Of a stretch of 55,984 bases of DNA, positions 34,764-44,702 are shown one piece after another (position 1 is the stretch's first letter; every line of letters starts with the position of its first letter). The stretch is from Acidobacteriota bacterium (GTDB lineage: Bacteria; Acidobacteriota; Terriglobia; Terriglobales; SCQP01). The notes below the pieces were generated by a model that was not told where the DNA came from, searched no databases, and saw only the letters and a list, made by a program, of their open reading frames with translations. The stretch spans positions 1-55,984 of the forward strand of contig JAKASR010000024.1 in assembly GCA_021818955.1 (NCBI GenBank). The letters run 5' to 3'. A program made the translations under genes and the position numbers.

Positions 34764-36040
34764 TGAACGGCGAGCGCCCTTTGACCCGCGATATGAAACC
34801 CGATGGCGAGCCGCTGTCGCTCCAGGAATATGAGCGCGCCGGCGGCTATCGGGCGGTGCGCCAGGCGCTGCGCATGGCGCCTGAGGCAATTACCAGACTC
34901 GTCTCCGATTCCGGACTGCGTGGCCGCGGCGGCGCCGGGTTCCCCACCGGGCAGAAATGGAGCTTTGTCCCCTTGGGCGCGGAGGCTCCGCATCCGAAAT
35001 ATCTGGCGGCCAACGCCGACGAGATGGAGCCGGGCACGTTTAAAGACCGCTGGCTGCTGGAAGGCAATCCGCACCAGTTGCTGGAAGGCATGATGATTGC
35101 CGCGTGCGCCATCGAAGCCGATGTCGCCTACGTCTTCTTGCGCGGTGAGTACACCCTGGCGGCCAGGCGGGTCGAGCGCGCCATTGCCGAGGCTTACCAG
35201 GCCGGCTATCTCGGGCGGCATCCGTTCGGCGCCGATCGCGGCCTGGAGCTCTACCTGCACGTCAGCGCCGGCCGCTATATGTGCGGCGAGGAAACCGGGC
35301 TCTTGAACGCGCTCGAGGGCAAGCGCGCCAATCCCCGCGCCAAGCCTCCCTATCCGCAAGTCTCCGGGCTGTTTGGCAAGCCCACCATCGTTCAGAACGT
35401 GGAAACCCTGGCCTGCTTGCCGCACATCATCACCCATGGTGCGGCCTGGTTTCATGGCTTAAGCCGCGGCGTCGATGCCGGCAGCAAGCTTTACGGCGCC
35501 AGCGGCAAGGTGAAGCGCCCGGGACTCTGGGAGTTGCCCATGGGCACGCCTTTGGGCGAGTTGTTGGAGGAGCATGCCGGCGGCCTGCGCGACGGGCTGA
35601 AGCTGCGTGGCTTGCTGCCGGGCGGCGCCTCCACCGATTTTTTGACCGAGCGGCATCTCGATGTGGCCATGGATTTTACCCATGTCGAGAAGGCGGGCAG
35701 CCGCCTGGGCACCGGCACCATCATCGTGCTCGACGATCGCACCTGCCCGGTGGGCATGGTCTGGAATCTGGAGGAATTTTTCGCGCAGGAATCCTGCGGC
35801 TGGTGTACTCCCTGTTGGAGCGGCCTGCGTTGGGCCGAGCGCCTGCTCGATGGCCTGGAGCGCGGACAGGGCAGCGAGGCCGACCTGGACCGGCTGGAAT
35901 GGATTGTGAAATTTTGCGCTCCCGGCAATACCTTTTGCGCACTGGCCCCCGGCGCGGTTGAGCCGTTGGGCAGCGCGCTCAAATACTTTCGCGAGGATTT
36001 CATGGCGCACATTCGCGAGCGGCGCTGCCCTTGGAGCTAA
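34763..36040 (+). CDS. nuoF: NADH-quinone oxidoreductase subunit F
   Basis: 425 residues; NADH- and FMN-binding subunit with [4Fe-4S] cluster N3. GLRGRGGAGFPTGQKW binds FMN/NADH, YICGEETG-type sequence (YMCGEETGLLNALEGKR) follows, and ESCGWCTPCWSGL plus FCALAP carry the cluster cysteines. Start at ATG 34763, overlapping nuoE. Confidence 0.97.
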   Translation: MNGERPLTRDMKPDGEPLSLQEYERAGGYRAVRQALRMAPEAITRLVSDSGLRGRGGAGFPTGQKWSFVPLGAEAPHPKYLAANADEMEPGTFKDRWLLEGNPHQLLEGMMIAACAIEADVAYVFLRGEYTLAARRVERAIAEAYQAGYLGRHPFGADRGLELYLHVSAGRYMCGEETGLLNALEGKRANPRAKPPYPQVSGLFGKPTIVQNVETLACLPHIITHGAAWFHGLSRGVDAGSKLYGASGKVKRPGLWELPMGTPLGELLEEHAGGLRDGLKLRGLLPGGASTDFLTERHLDVAMDFTHVEKAGSRLGTGTIIVLDDRTCPVGMVWNLEEFFAQESCGWCTPCWSGLRWAERLLDGLERGQGSEADLDRLEWIVKFCAPGNTFCALAPGAVEPLGSALKYFREDFMAHIRERRCPWS

Positions 36041-36043
36041 GGC

Positions 36044-38803
36044 GTGGCCACGATCTACATTGACGGCCGGCCCTATGCAGTGGATGCGAGACAGAATCTG
36101 CTGCACGCTTGCCTCTCGCTCGGCTTCAATCTGCCCTACTTCTGCTGGCATCCGGCGCTGGGTTCGGTGGGCGCGTGCCGGCAATGCGCCATCAAGCAGT
36201 TTCGCGGCCCGGAGGATCAGCGCGGCAAGCTGGTGATGGCCTGCATGACGGCCGCATCGGAAGGCGCGCGCATCTCCATCGCCGATGCCGAAGCGGTGGC
36301 GTTTCGCGCCGGCATCATCGAAGGCATGATGCAGAACCATCCGCACGACTGCCCGGTCTGCGACGAGGGCGGCGAATGCCATCTGCAGGATATGACCGTG
36401 ATGACCGGCCACGACTACCGCCGTTACCGCTTCGCCAAGCGCACCTTTCGCAACCAGTACCTGGGCCCGTTGGTGCATCACGAAATGAACCGCTGCATCC
36501 AGTGTTATCGCTGCGTGCGCTTCTATCGCGAATATGCCGGCGGGCGGGATTTTAACGTGTTCGGCATCCGCAACCTGGCCTACTTTGGCCGCTATCAGGA
36601 TGGCGTTTTAGAGAGCGAATTTTCCGGCAATCTCGACGAAGTCTGCCCCACCGGCGTTTTCACCGACGCCACCCACAAGCGTCACTACACCCGCAAATGG
36701 GATATGCAATTCGCGCCCTCCATCTGCCCGCATTGCGGCGTGGGCTGCAATCTCAGCCCGGGTGAGCGCTACGGCATGCTGCGGCGCATTGTCAATCGCT
36801 ATCACGGCGGGTTGAACGGCTATTTTTTATGCGACCGCGGCCGCTATGGCTATGAGTTCGTCAACGGCGATCAACGCCTGCGGCAGCCGCGCTTGCGGCT
36901 GGCCGGCGGCCCGCAATCGCTGCCGCAAAAACAGGCGGCGGAACTGCTGGGCGAATGGCTGGCCGATGACCGCGTCATCGGCATTGGCTCGCCGCGGGCT
37001 TCGCTGGAAGCCAACTTCGCCCTGCGCGCGGTGGTGGGCGCGCGGCATTTCTATGCCGGCGTTGCCGATGCCGAACTGGCTTTGCTGCGTTTGGCACTGG
37101 AAATTCTGCGGCGGCAGCCGGCGGCGCCGCTGCGCTCGATGGAAAGTGCCGACGCCGTGCTGGTGCTCGGTGAAGATGTTACCAACACCGCGCCGCGCAT
37201 GGCCTTGAGCTTGCGCCAGGCGGTGCGCCAGCAGCCCATGCAAGCGCTCGAAGCGCTGAAGATTCCTGCCTGGCTCGACCATGCCGCGCGGGAGTTGGCC
37301 CAGCAGCGGCGCGGTCCTTTTTATATCGCCGCGCCGGCCGCCACGCGGCTGGACGATATTGCGCGCGAGCTTTGGCGCGGCGCCCCTGAAGAGCTGGCCC
37401 GGTTGGGGTTCGCGGTGGCGCATGCGCTCGCGCCGGAGTCGCCAGCCGTCGCCGGCCTGGCGCCGGAAGCGGCGGCGCTGGCCGGGCGCATCGCCGCGGC
37501 GCTGCGGTCGGCCCAACGCCCGCTGGTGGTTTCCGGACTTGGCTGCCGCAGCACCGAGCTGCTCCAGGCCGCCGCCAATATCGCCGCCGCGCTGCGCCGT
37601 CTCAATAAGAACAATGGCCGGAACTCGCCCAAAGCCAACTCCACAGCCGAGGCCAGGCCCGATGATTCTTCGTCGGAAAACGATGCGCGGCTGGCGCTGG
37701 CCGTTCCTGAGGCCAACAGCCTGGGACTGGCTTTGCTCGATCCCCATCCGCTATCTCAAGCTTTGGACGCGGTGCGCGCCGGCGCCGCTACCGTCATCGT
37801 GCTGGAAAACGATCTCTATCGCCGGCTGCCGGCCGGCGAGATGCAATCCCTGGCGAGCGGCCTCGACCGGCTGATCGCGCTCGATTGCATCGAAACCCCG
37901 ACCACGCGGCAGGCGCGGCTGGCGCTGCCCGCCGCCGCCTGGGCCGAGGATGATGGCACGTTCATCAATTATGAAGGCCGCGCCCAGCGCTACTACGCCG
38001 CCTATCCGCCGCCCGGGGAAATGCAAGCCAGTTGGCGCTGGCTGCGCGATGCCCTGGCGGTGGCGGGCAGGGAAGCGGGGCGCTGGGAAACGCTCGACGA
38101 CGTGCTGCGCGCGCTCGCCGCCGAGTTTCCCGATCTGGCCGCGGCCGCGACCGCGGCGCCGCCGGAGAGCTTTCGTATCCATGGGGAAAAAGTTCCGCGC
38201 CAGCCGCATCGCTTCAGCGGGCGTACCGCCATGTCCGCCAACCTCAACGTCAGCGAGCCGGCGCCACCCCCCGATCCGGATACCCCGCTGGCCTTTTCCA
38301 TGGAGGGCGCTCCCACCCAGCCCCCGGCGGCTATTCTGCCCTTTGCTTGGGCGCCCGGATGGAATTCCTATCAGGCCTGGAACAAGTTGCAGCGGGAAAT
38401 TGACGGACCTTTGCGCGGCGGCAATCCCGGCGTGCGGGTGTGGCCCGCGCCGTCTTCCGGCGAGCGCTATTTCCGCGATGTGCCGCCGCCGCCGGCGGCG
38501 CGCGCGGGAGAATGGCGCGCCGTGCCGCTCTACCACATTTTTGGTTCGGAGGAATTGAGCCGGCTGGCTCCCGGCATAAGCCAGCTCTCGCCCCAGCCGT
38601 ATCTGGCCTTGAGCGAAGCCGATGCCGCGCGCTTAGGTTTGGGCGCCGGCGAGGCTTTGGTCCTCATTCTGGAATCGCAACGATTCACGCTGCCCTTGGT
38701 CATCCGCCCCGATCTGGCTCCCGGACTGGCTGGCGTGCCGGCAGGCCTTGGGCCGCTGCAAGGCCTGGCGCTGCCGGCCTGGTGCCGAATCGAGCGCGCA
38801 TGA
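36044..38803 (+). CDS. nuoG: NADH-quinone oxidoreductase subunit G
   Basis: 919 residues; holds the chain of Fe-S clusters. N1b: C34, C45, C48, C67. N5: H99, C103, C106, C112. N4: C151, C154, C157, C201. The optional N7 cluster is also present, C228-x2-C231-x3-C235-x27-C263, as in E. coli and Thermus. The rest is a degenerate molybdopterin-oxidoreductase domain. GTG start three bases after the nuoF stop. The segment near residues 525-560 ([20 protein letters not shown]) looks like an unstructured insertion. Confidence 0.95.
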   Translation: MATIYIDGRPYAVDARQNLLHACLSLGFNLPYFCWHPALGSVGACRQCAIKQFRGPEDQRGKLVMACMTAASEGARISIADAEAVAFRAGIIEGMMQNHPHDCPVCDEGGECHLQDMTVMTGHDYRRYRFAKRTFRNQYLGPLVHHEMNRCIQCYRCVRFYREYAGGRDFNVFGIRNLAYFGRYQDGVLESEFSGNLDEVCPTGVFTDATHKRHYTRKWDMQFAPSICPHCGVGCNLSPGERYGMLRRIVNRYHGGLNGYFLCDRGRYGYEFVNGDQRLRQPRLRLAGGPQSLPQKQAAELLGEWLADDRVIGIGSPRASLEANFALRAVVGARHFYAGVADAELALLRLALEILRRQPAAPLRSMESADAVLVLGEDVTNTAPRMALSLRQAVRQQPMQALEALKIPAWLDHAARELAQQRRGPFYIAAPAATRLDDIARELWRGAPEELARLGFAVAHALAPESPAVAGLAPEAAALAGRIAAALRSAQRPLVVSGLGCRSTELLQAAANIAAALRRLNKNNGRNSPKANSTAEARPDDSSSENDARLALAVPEANSLGLALLDPHPLSQALDAVRAGAATVIVLENDLYRRLPAGEMQSLASGLDRLIALDCIETPTTRQARLALPAAAWAEDDGTFINYEGRAQRYYAAYPPPGEMQASWRWLRDALAVAGREAGRWETLDDVLRALAAEFPDLAAAATAAPPESFRIHGEKVPRQPHRFSGRTAMSANLNVSEPAPPPDPDTPLAFSMEGAPTQPPAAILPFAWAPGWNSYQAWNKLQREIDGPLRGGNPGVRVWPAPSSGERYFRDVPPPPAARAGEWRAVPLYHIFGSEELSRLAPGISQLSPQPYLALSEADAARLGLGAGEALVLILESQRFTLPLVIRPDLAPGLAGVPAGLGPLQGLALPAWCRIERA

Positions 38804-38853
38804 TGACGCTTTTCCAATTCGGCCTGTTAGCCGCTCGCGGGTTGCTTTTATGA
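38800..38853 (+). CDS. Mini-ORF bridging nuoG and nuoH
   Basis: ATG 38800 overlaps the nuoG stop (ATGA) and the TGA at 38851-38853 overlaps the nuoH start (ATGA). Encodes 17 residues, [17 protein letters not shown], hydrophobic. nuoH has no clear ribosome site, so this could be a coupling peptide carrying ribosomes from nuoG into nuoH. Could also be chance. Confidence 0.4.
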   Translation: MMTLFQFGLLAARGLLL

Positions 38854-39806
38854 TCAGCCCCCATCCCATTTTTTCGCTGGTTGGGATTCTACTGGTGGTC
38901 TTGGGCATCGCCAGCGGCCTGATCTGGTTGGAACGCCGCCTGCTCGCCCTTTGGCAGGATCGCTATGGCCCCAATCGCGTCGGCCCCTTCGGCTTGCTAC
39001 AGGTGCTGGCCGATATGATCAAAATCTTCGCCAAGGAGGATTGGGTCCCTCCCTTCGCGACTTCCAAGGTCATCTTCGTGCTGGCCCCGGCGGTGATCAT
39101 CCTGACCGTGCTGATGTCGTTTACGGTCATTCCGGTCGCGCCTGGCATCGTCATTAGCGATTTAAATATTGGTCTGCTGTTTTTCCTGGCGATGTCTTCG
39201 CTGGGCGTGTACAGCATCGTGCTGGCGGGCTGGGCCTCGAACAATAAATATTCTTTGCTGGGCGGGCTGCGCGCCGCCGCTCAAATGCTCAGCTATGAAG
39301 TCTTCATGGGACTGTCGCTGATGGGCGTGGTGCTGCTGGCTGGAACCTTTCGCCTTTCGGGCATCGTCGCCGCGCAGCGCCGCCTCTGGTTCGTGGTGCC
39401 GCAGTTTTTAGGCTTTCTGCTGTTTTTAATCGCCGGCCTGGCCGAAACCCGCCGCCTTCCCTTCGATTTGCCCGAAGCCGAAAGTGAATTGGTGGCCGGC
39501 TTTCATTCCGAATACTCCGGCATGAAATTCGGCATGTTTTTCGTGGGCGAGTATATCGGCATTACGTTGATCTCGGCAATGATCGCCATTCTGTTTTTTG
39601 GCGGCTGGCGCGGGCCGCTGCTGCCCCCGCTGGTCTGGTTCCTGCTGAAGGTGTTCGTTTTCCTGGGGTTTTTTATCTTGATGCGCGCCTCGCTGCCGCG
39701 GCCGCGCTTCGATCAACTGATGGCCTGGGCCTGGAAACTGATGCTCCCGCTCGCGCTCGGCAACCTGCTCGTGACCGGGGCGGTGGTGTTGGCCATGCAT
39801 GGGTAA
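38850..39806 (+). CDS. nuoH: NADH-quinone oxidoreductase subunit H
   Basis: 318 residues, about eight helices. Quinone-site signatures: [19 protein letters not shown] at the N-terminus and [20 protein letters not shown] with [14 protein letters not shown] 38850 gives the family N-terminus. Overlaps nuoI by eight bases. Confidence 0.96.
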   Translation: MISPHPIFSLVGILLVVLGIASGLIWLERRLLALWQDRYGPNRVGPFGLLQVLADMIKIFAKEDWVPPFATSKVIFVLAPAVIILTVLMSFTVIPVAPGIVISDLNIGLLFFLAMSSLGVYSIVLAGWASNNKYSLLGGLRAAAQMLSYEVFMGLSLMGVVLLAGTFRLSGIVAAQRRLWFVVPQFLGFLLFLIAGLAETRRLPFDLPEAESELVAGFHSEYSGMKFGMFFVGEYIGITLISAMIAILFFGGWRGPLLPPLVWFLLKVFVFLGFFILMRASLPRPRFDQLMAWAWKLMLPLALGNLLVTGAVVLAMHG

Positions 39807-40326
39807 GCCAATGTTTGGAATCGCGCGCACCATCTGGGATATTTTTCTGCACGGCTTCCGCCGCCGCGTGACGCGTCAGTATCCCGAGCAGCCGGCGTAT
39901 TTACCGCCCCGCTGGCGCGGGCGGATTATCCTGTCGCGCGATCCCGACGGCGGCGAGCGCTGCGTCGCCTGCTACCTTTGCGCCATCGCCTGTCCGGTGG
40001 ATTGCATCGCGCTGCAGGCCACGGAAGACTCGACTGGAAGGCGCTACCCGGAATTTTTCCGCATCAATTTTTCGCGCTGTATCTTTTGCGGCTACTGCGA
40101 AGAGGCTTGCCCGACTTACGCCATCCAGCTCACCCCCGATTTCGAGATGAGCGAGTACCGCCGGCCCAACCTGGTTTACGAGAAAGAAGACCTGCTGATT
40201 GCCGGCCCGGGCAAGTACCCCGGCTACAACTTTTGGCGCGTCGCTGGCGTAAGCATAGGCGGCAAAGACAAGGGCGAAGCCGAAAACGAGGCGCCGCCCG
40301 CCGATCTACACCAACTGCTGCCATGA
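39799..40326 (+). CDS. nuoI: NADH-quinone oxidoreductase subunit I
   Basis: 175 residues with two [4Fe-4S] ferredoxin motifs (N6a, N6b): [15 protein letters not shown] and [15 protein letters not shown]. The N-terminal amphipathic helix ([16 protein letters not shown]) anchors it to the membrane arm. Start at ATG 39799, or 39811. Confidence 0.96.
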   Translation: MGKPMFGIARTIWDIFLHGFRRRVTRQYPEQPAYLPPRWRGRIILSRDPDGGERCVACYLCAIACPVDCIALQATEDSTGRRYPEFFRINFSRCIFCGYCEEACPTYAIQLTPDFEMSEYRRPNLVYEKEDLLIAGPGKYPGYNFWRVAGVSIGGKDKGEAENEAPPADLHQLLP

Positions 40327-40336
40327 GGCATCGCTG

Positions 40337-40930
40337 ATGAACGCGCTGGCTTTTTACCTTGCTGCGGTGATTGCGGTGGCCGCCACCCTGCTGGCGATTG
40401 CCGGCAAAAACGCGGTGCAATCGCTGCTTTATCTGGCGGTCTCGCTGTTGGCCGTGTCGATTATCTTTTTCGGCTATGGCGCGCCCTTCATTGCGGCGCT
40501 GGAAGTGATCATTTACGCCGGCTCCATTATCGTGCTCTTCATCTTCGTGGTGATGATGCTGAATCTGGGGCGGCGGGCGGCGCAGGCCGAGGAGCAACTG
40601 CTGCCGCCGCATATCTGGATCGGCCCCGCGATTCTCGCCGCGCTCCTGGCGGTCGAGATGATCTATCTGGCCTCGATGGCCGCGCCCGCGGCGGCGCCGG
40701 CGCAAGCCGCCGTTTCCCCGCGCGCCGTCGGCCTGGCGCTCTACGGCCCTTACCTGCTGGGCGTGGAGTTGTCTTCAATGCTCTTGCTGGCTGCCCTGGT
40801 CGGCGCCTATCACCTGGGCTGGCGCCGGCAGGCTTTTCCGGAGGTGAAAGATGGCGAGTCCTCAAGCAGCGCTGCTCCTGGCGGCGATTCTCTTCGCGCT
40901 GGGGGTCGCCGGTCTGCTGGCGCGGCGTAA
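40337..40930 (+). CDS. nuoJ: NADH-quinone oxidoreductase subunit J
   Basis: 197 residues with five predicted membrane helices; [11 protein letters not shown] and [20 protein letters not shown] (with the pi-bulge helix) are typical. Its last 26 codons overlap nuoK by 80 bases, giving an unusual Ser/Gly/Arg-rich tail ([20 protein letters not shown]). Confidence 0.93.
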   Translation: MNALAFYLAAVIAVAATLLAIAGKNAVQSLLYLAVSLLAVSIIFFGYGAPFIAALEVIIYAGSIIVLFIFVVMMLNLGRRAAQAEEQLLPPHIWIGPAILAALLAVEMIYLASMAAPAAAPAQAAVSPRAVGLALYGPYLLGVELSSMLLLAALVGAYHLGWRRQAFPEVKDGESSSSAAPGGDSLRAGGRRSAGAA

Positions 40931-41153
40931 CCTGGTCTACATCCTGTTGTCGATCGAGGTCATGCTCAATGCCGCCGGTTTGGCCTTCGTCGCCGCCGGC
41001 GCGCGCTGGGGCCAGCCCGATGGCCAGGTGATGTTCATCTTCATTTTGACCATGGCGGCTTCGGAAGTCGCCGTCGGCCTGGCGCTGGTGTTGCAGGTGT
41101 ATCGCCGCAGCCAGGGGCTGGACGCGGATGCGGCCAGCCAATTGCGGGGCTGA
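40851..41153 (+). CDS. nuoK: NADH-quinone oxidoreductase subunit K
   Basis: 100 residues, three helices; [18 protein letters not shown] and [18 protein letters not shown] contain the conserved glutamates. Strong ribosome site (GGAGGTGAAAG) before ATG 40851, inside nuoJ. Confidence 0.96.
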   Translation: MASPQAALLLAAILFALGVAGLLARRNLVYILLSIEVMLNAAGLAFVAAGARWGQPDGQVMFIFILTMAASEVAVGLALVLQVYRRSQGLDADAASQLRG

Positions 41154-41154
41154 C

Positions 41155-43035
41155 GTGTATCCTTTGCTCGCTCTCGCTCCCGCCTTCCCCTTCGCCGGCT
41201 TCTTGTGGCTGGCGACGCTGGGCGCCCGCGCCTCGCGCAAAGCCGCCGCCATTGTCGGCGTCGGCTCGGTCGCCGCCAGCACCGTTGTCGCCGCGCTGCT
41301 CGCCTTCGCCTTTTTTACCGCGCCACCGCCCGGCGGCGCCTACACTCAAACGCTTTGGAGCTGGATTGCCGCTGGCGGCTTCTCGGTGCGCGTCTCCTTT
41401 TATCTGGATGCGCTCTCGCTGGTCATGTTGCTGGTGGTCAGTTTCGTCAGCTTCTTGATTCACCTCTACTCGGCCGAGTTCATGCGGGAAGACGACGGCT
41501 ATAGCCGCTTTTTCGCCTACATGAACCTGTTCGTCGCCTCCATGTTGACGCTATCGCTGGCGAATAATCTGTTGCTGCTGTTTCTCGGCTGGGAAGGCGT
41601 GGGCTTGTGCAGCTATCTGCTCATCGGCTTTTGGTATCGCGACCGCGCCAATGGACGGGCGGCGCGCAAAGCCTTTATCGTGACCCGCGTCGGCGATACC
41701 GCCTTCACGCTGGGGTTGTTGTTGCTCTTTAACCGTTTTGGCACGCTCAACCTGCCGCGGCTCATGCATCTGGCGGCGCGGCAATGGCCTGTGGGCTCGG
41801 CGCCGGCCATCGCTGCCGCGGCGCTGTTGCTGGGCGGCGCGGTGGGGAAATCGGCCCAACTCCCGCTGCAAACCTGGCTGCCGGACGCCATGGCTGGCCC
41901 CACCCCCACCAGCGCCCTCATCCACGCCGCCACCATGGTGACCGCCGGCGTCTATCTCATCGCCCGCACCCACGTCCTCTTCGCCCTCGCCCCGCCGGTG
42001 CGGTTGGCGGTGGCCGTGATCGGAGCGGCGACGCTCCTGCTCGCCGGTTGCAGCGCCCTGACCCAGTACGACCTCAAGCGCGTGCTCGCCTATTCCACCA
42101 TCAGCCAGATCGGCTACATGTTTTTGGCGCTGGGCGTGGGCGCCTGGTCCGCCGCGATTTTTCATTTGATGACCCATGCCTTTTTTAAAGCATTGCTATT
42201 CCTCGTCGCCGGCATCGTGATCCAGGCACTTCACGAAGAGCACGACATCCGTAAGATGGGCGGCCTGCGCCGCGATCTGCCCTATGCCTTTTGGGGCTTC
42301 GTCATCGGCGGCTGCGCCCTCGCCGGCTTGCCGTTGGTGACCGCCGGCTTTTACAGCAAAGATTTGATCCTCTGGCGCGCCTGGAGCTCGCCCTCCGGCG
42401 GTCCCGCCTTGTGGGTGGCCGGCATGCTCGGCGTGCTGCTGACCGCGCTGTATATCTTCCGCCTGATTTTTTTAGTCTTTTACGGCGAGCAAAAGACCGC
42501 TCCCGGGCATTGGCCCGCATGGCGCATCAAGCTGCCGGTGCTCACGCTTTCGGTGCTGGCTCTGATCGGCGGCTTCGTCAACCTTCCTCCTTGGATGGGC
42601 AAAGCGGCTTTCTTCACCAACTTTCTGCATGCCGCGCTGCCGCCCGCCGCGCAAACCCGCGGCGGCTTGACCGAGCCTTTATCGGAACTGATTGCCGCAT
42701 GCCTGTTCGCGCTCGGTCTCTTCCTCGCCTGGTGGCTGTACGCCCTGCGGCGCGTGCCTCGTCCGGCGAGCGGTTTCGTGGATGCGATTCGGCGCTTCTG
42801 GTTCGCCGATTGGGGTATGGATTGGCTTTATGACGCCGTCTTCGTGCGCCCCCTCGTGGCTTTTGCGCGGCTCGACCGTCACGACGTGATCGATGCCGGC
42901 TACGCTGCCGTCGCGCGCGTGCATGTTTGGGGCTGGCGCATTCTCCGGCGCAGTGAAAACGGGCGGCTGCGCTGGTATGCGGCCTGGATCACCGCCGGCG
43001 CCGTGATCCTGGCCGCGCTGGCGGTGTGGGCATGA
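41155..43035 (+). CDS. nuoL: NADH-quinone oxidoreductase subunit L
   Basis: 626 residues, antiporter-like proton-pumping subunit with the long lateral helix. LGWEGVGLCSYLLIGFWY, AVGKSAQLPLQTWLPDAMAG, PTPTSALIHAATMVTAGVYL are diagnostic. GTG start at 41155, one base after the nuoK stop. Confidence 0.96.
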   Translation: MYPLLALAPAFPFAGFLWLATLGARASRKAAAIVGVGSVAASTVVAALLAFAFFTAPPPGGAYTQTLWSWIAAGGFSVRVSFYLDALSLVMLLVVSFVSFLIHLYSAEFMREDDGYSRFFAYMNLFVASMLTLSLANNLLLLFLGWEGVGLCSYLLIGFWYRDRANGRAARKAFIVTRVGDTAFTLGLLLLFNRFGTLNLPRLMHLAARQWPVGSAPAIAAAALLLGGAVGKSAQLPLQTWLPDAMAGPTPTSALIHAATMVTAGVYLIARTHVLFALAPPVRLAVAVIGAATLLLAGCSALTQYDLKRVLAYSTISQIGYMFLALGVGAWSAAIFHLMTHAFFKALLFLVAGIVIQALHEEHDIRKMGGLRRDLPYAFWGFVIGGCALAGLPLVTAGFYSKDLILWRAWSSPSGGPALWVAGMLGVLLTALYIFRLIFLVFYGEQKTAPGHWPAWRIKLPVLTLSVLALIGGFVNLPPWMGKAAFFTNFLHAALPPAAQTRGGLTEPLSELIAACLFALGLFLAWWLYALRRVPRPASGFVDAIRRFWFADWGMDWLYDAVFVRPLVAFARLDRHDVIDAGYAAVARVHVWGWRILRRSENGRLRWYAAWITAGAVILAALAVWA

Positions 43036-44702
43036 TGCTGCTTTGGATGCTTGCGATTCCCTTCATGGCCGGCATGCTCGCCGGTGTTTTCGGGCAATCT
43101 TCTTCCCCCTTCTGGCGCGATCGCGCCCCCCGCTGGCTGGCTTTGGGCGCCCTGGCCGTGGATTTCGTCCTCGGCTTAATCAGTTGGCTCTCCGCCGCTC
43201 GCTCCCCGTTTCTGCGCCATCGTCATTGGCTCCTGCAGCTCGACTGGAATTGGATGCCGCGCTTCGGCATCCGCTTCCACCTGGCCATGGATGGCCTCAG
43301 CCTGCTGCTGCTGATGCTTACTTTTTTCCTCGGCATGGTCTCCGTGCTGGTTTCCTGGAATGAAATTCGGGAGCGCGTCGGGTTTTTTCATCTCAACCTG
43401 CTTTGGGTGCTGGCCGGCATTACCGGCGTTTTCCTGGCGATGGATCTGTTTCTCTTTTACTTCGTCTGGGAACTGATGCTGGTCCCGATGTTTTTCCTGA
43501 TTGCGCTTTGGGGACACGAGCGCCGCCGCTATGCCTCGGTGAAATTTTTTATCTTTACCCAGCTCAGCGGCCTGCTGATGCTGGTCGCCATCCTGGCGCT
43601 GGTCTTCGCCCATCGCGCCGCCACCGGCGTAATGACCTTCGAATATCGCGCCCTGCTGGCTACGCCTTTGTCTTCCACCGCCGCCTGGTGGATCATGTTG
43701 GGCTTCTTTATCGCCTTTGCCGTAAAGCTGCCGGCCATCCCGGTGCATACCTGGCTGCCCGACGCGCATACCGAGGCGCCGACGGCGGGCAGCGTCGTGC
43801 TGGCCGGCCTGATGTTGAAGACCGGCGCATATGGCCTGCTGCGGTTTGCGCTGCCGCTGTTCCCCAGTGTGTCTCGCCAATTCGCGCCCTTTGCCATGGC
43901 GCTCGCCGTGGCTGGCATTCTCTACGGCGGCATCCTCGCCTTCGGCCAAACCGACTTCAAGCGCCTGGTGGCCTATACCAGCGTCAGCCATCTCGGCTTC
44001 GTCCTGCTGGGCATCTATGCCTGGAACGCCTTGGCGCTCAACGGCGCGGTGGTCACCATGATCGCTCATGGCATCAGCACCGGCGCGCTGTTTGTCATTG
44101 CCGGGTTGCTGCAGCAGCGCATGCATACCCGCGAGATGGGGCGCATGGGCGGGCTCTGGGACGTCATGCCGCGTTTAAGCGGCGCGGCGCTGTTTTTTGC
44201 GCTGGGTTCGCTCGGCCTGCCCGGCTTGGGCGATTTCGTGGGCGAGTTTCTGGTGCTGCTCGGCGCTTGGCCCGTCAGTCGCTGGCTGGCCGTGCTGGCC
44301 GCCGCCGGCGTGCTGGTGGCCACCTTCTATGCCCTGCGGTTGGTGCAGCGCGCCTTCCACGGCCCCAATGAGCAGGCCTGGAAGCTGCCCGACCTGCGGC
44401 GCATCGAAACGCTCATGCTGGCCCCGATGATCGTGGCGCTGTTGTGGCTGGGGCTGTTCCCCCGTCCGGTCTTGACTGCCGTCGCCCCGGCGCTGGGTTA
44501 TTTGCAATCTCTGGGCAAGCCTGGAATTTTGCGCAGCGACCGTCTTGCAAACCTGGGCGTCCCGCCTCGTGGCATCGCGCTATTCCGCCCTGGGAGTGCG
44601 CTTGTCCCGCCCGTTCTTTTCAGGAACATTCCGGTTGCGCGAGTGCAAGCGCTGCGCCTGCAGGGTAGGGCTCCTCGCCCGAAGGGTGGAAAATTGCGAT
44701 GA
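43032..44702 (+). CDS. nuoM: NADH-quinone oxidoreductase subunit M
   Basis: 556 residues, antiporter-like subunit: DLFLFYFVWELMLVPMFFL, VKLPAIPVHTWLPDAHTEAP. Overlaps nuoL by ATGA. The membrane protein appears to end near residue 495; the following 55-60 residues (from LGKPGILRSDRLANLG to RAPRPKGGKLR) are basic, lack helices and are not expected in NuoM. Confidence 0.95.
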   Translation: MMLLWMLAIPFMAGMLAGVFGQSSSPFWRDRAPRWLALGALAVDFVLGLISWLSAARSPFLRHRHWLLQLDWNWMPRFGIRFHLAMDGLSLLLLMLTFFLGMVSVLVSWNEIRERVGFFHLNLLWVLAGITGVFLAMDLFLFYFVWELMLVPMFFLIALWGHERRRYASVKFFIFTQLSGLLMLVAILALVFAHRAATGVMTFEYRALLATPLSSTAAWWIMLGFFIAFAVKLPAIPVHTWLPDAHTEAPTAGSVVLAGLMLKTGAYGLLRFALPLFPSVSRQFAPFAMALAVAGILYGGILAFGQTDFKRLVAYTSVSHLGFVLLGIYAWNALALNGAVVTMIAHGISTGALFVIAGLLQQRMHTREMGRMGGLWDVMPRLSGAALFFALGSLGLPGLGDFVGEFLVLLGAWPVSRWLAVLAAAGVLVATFYALRLVQRAFHGPNEQAWKLPDLRRIETLMLAPMIVALLWLGLFPRPVLTAVAPALGYLQSLGKPGILRSDRLANLGVPPRGIALFRPGSALVPPVLFRNIPVARVQALRLQGRAPRPKGGKLR

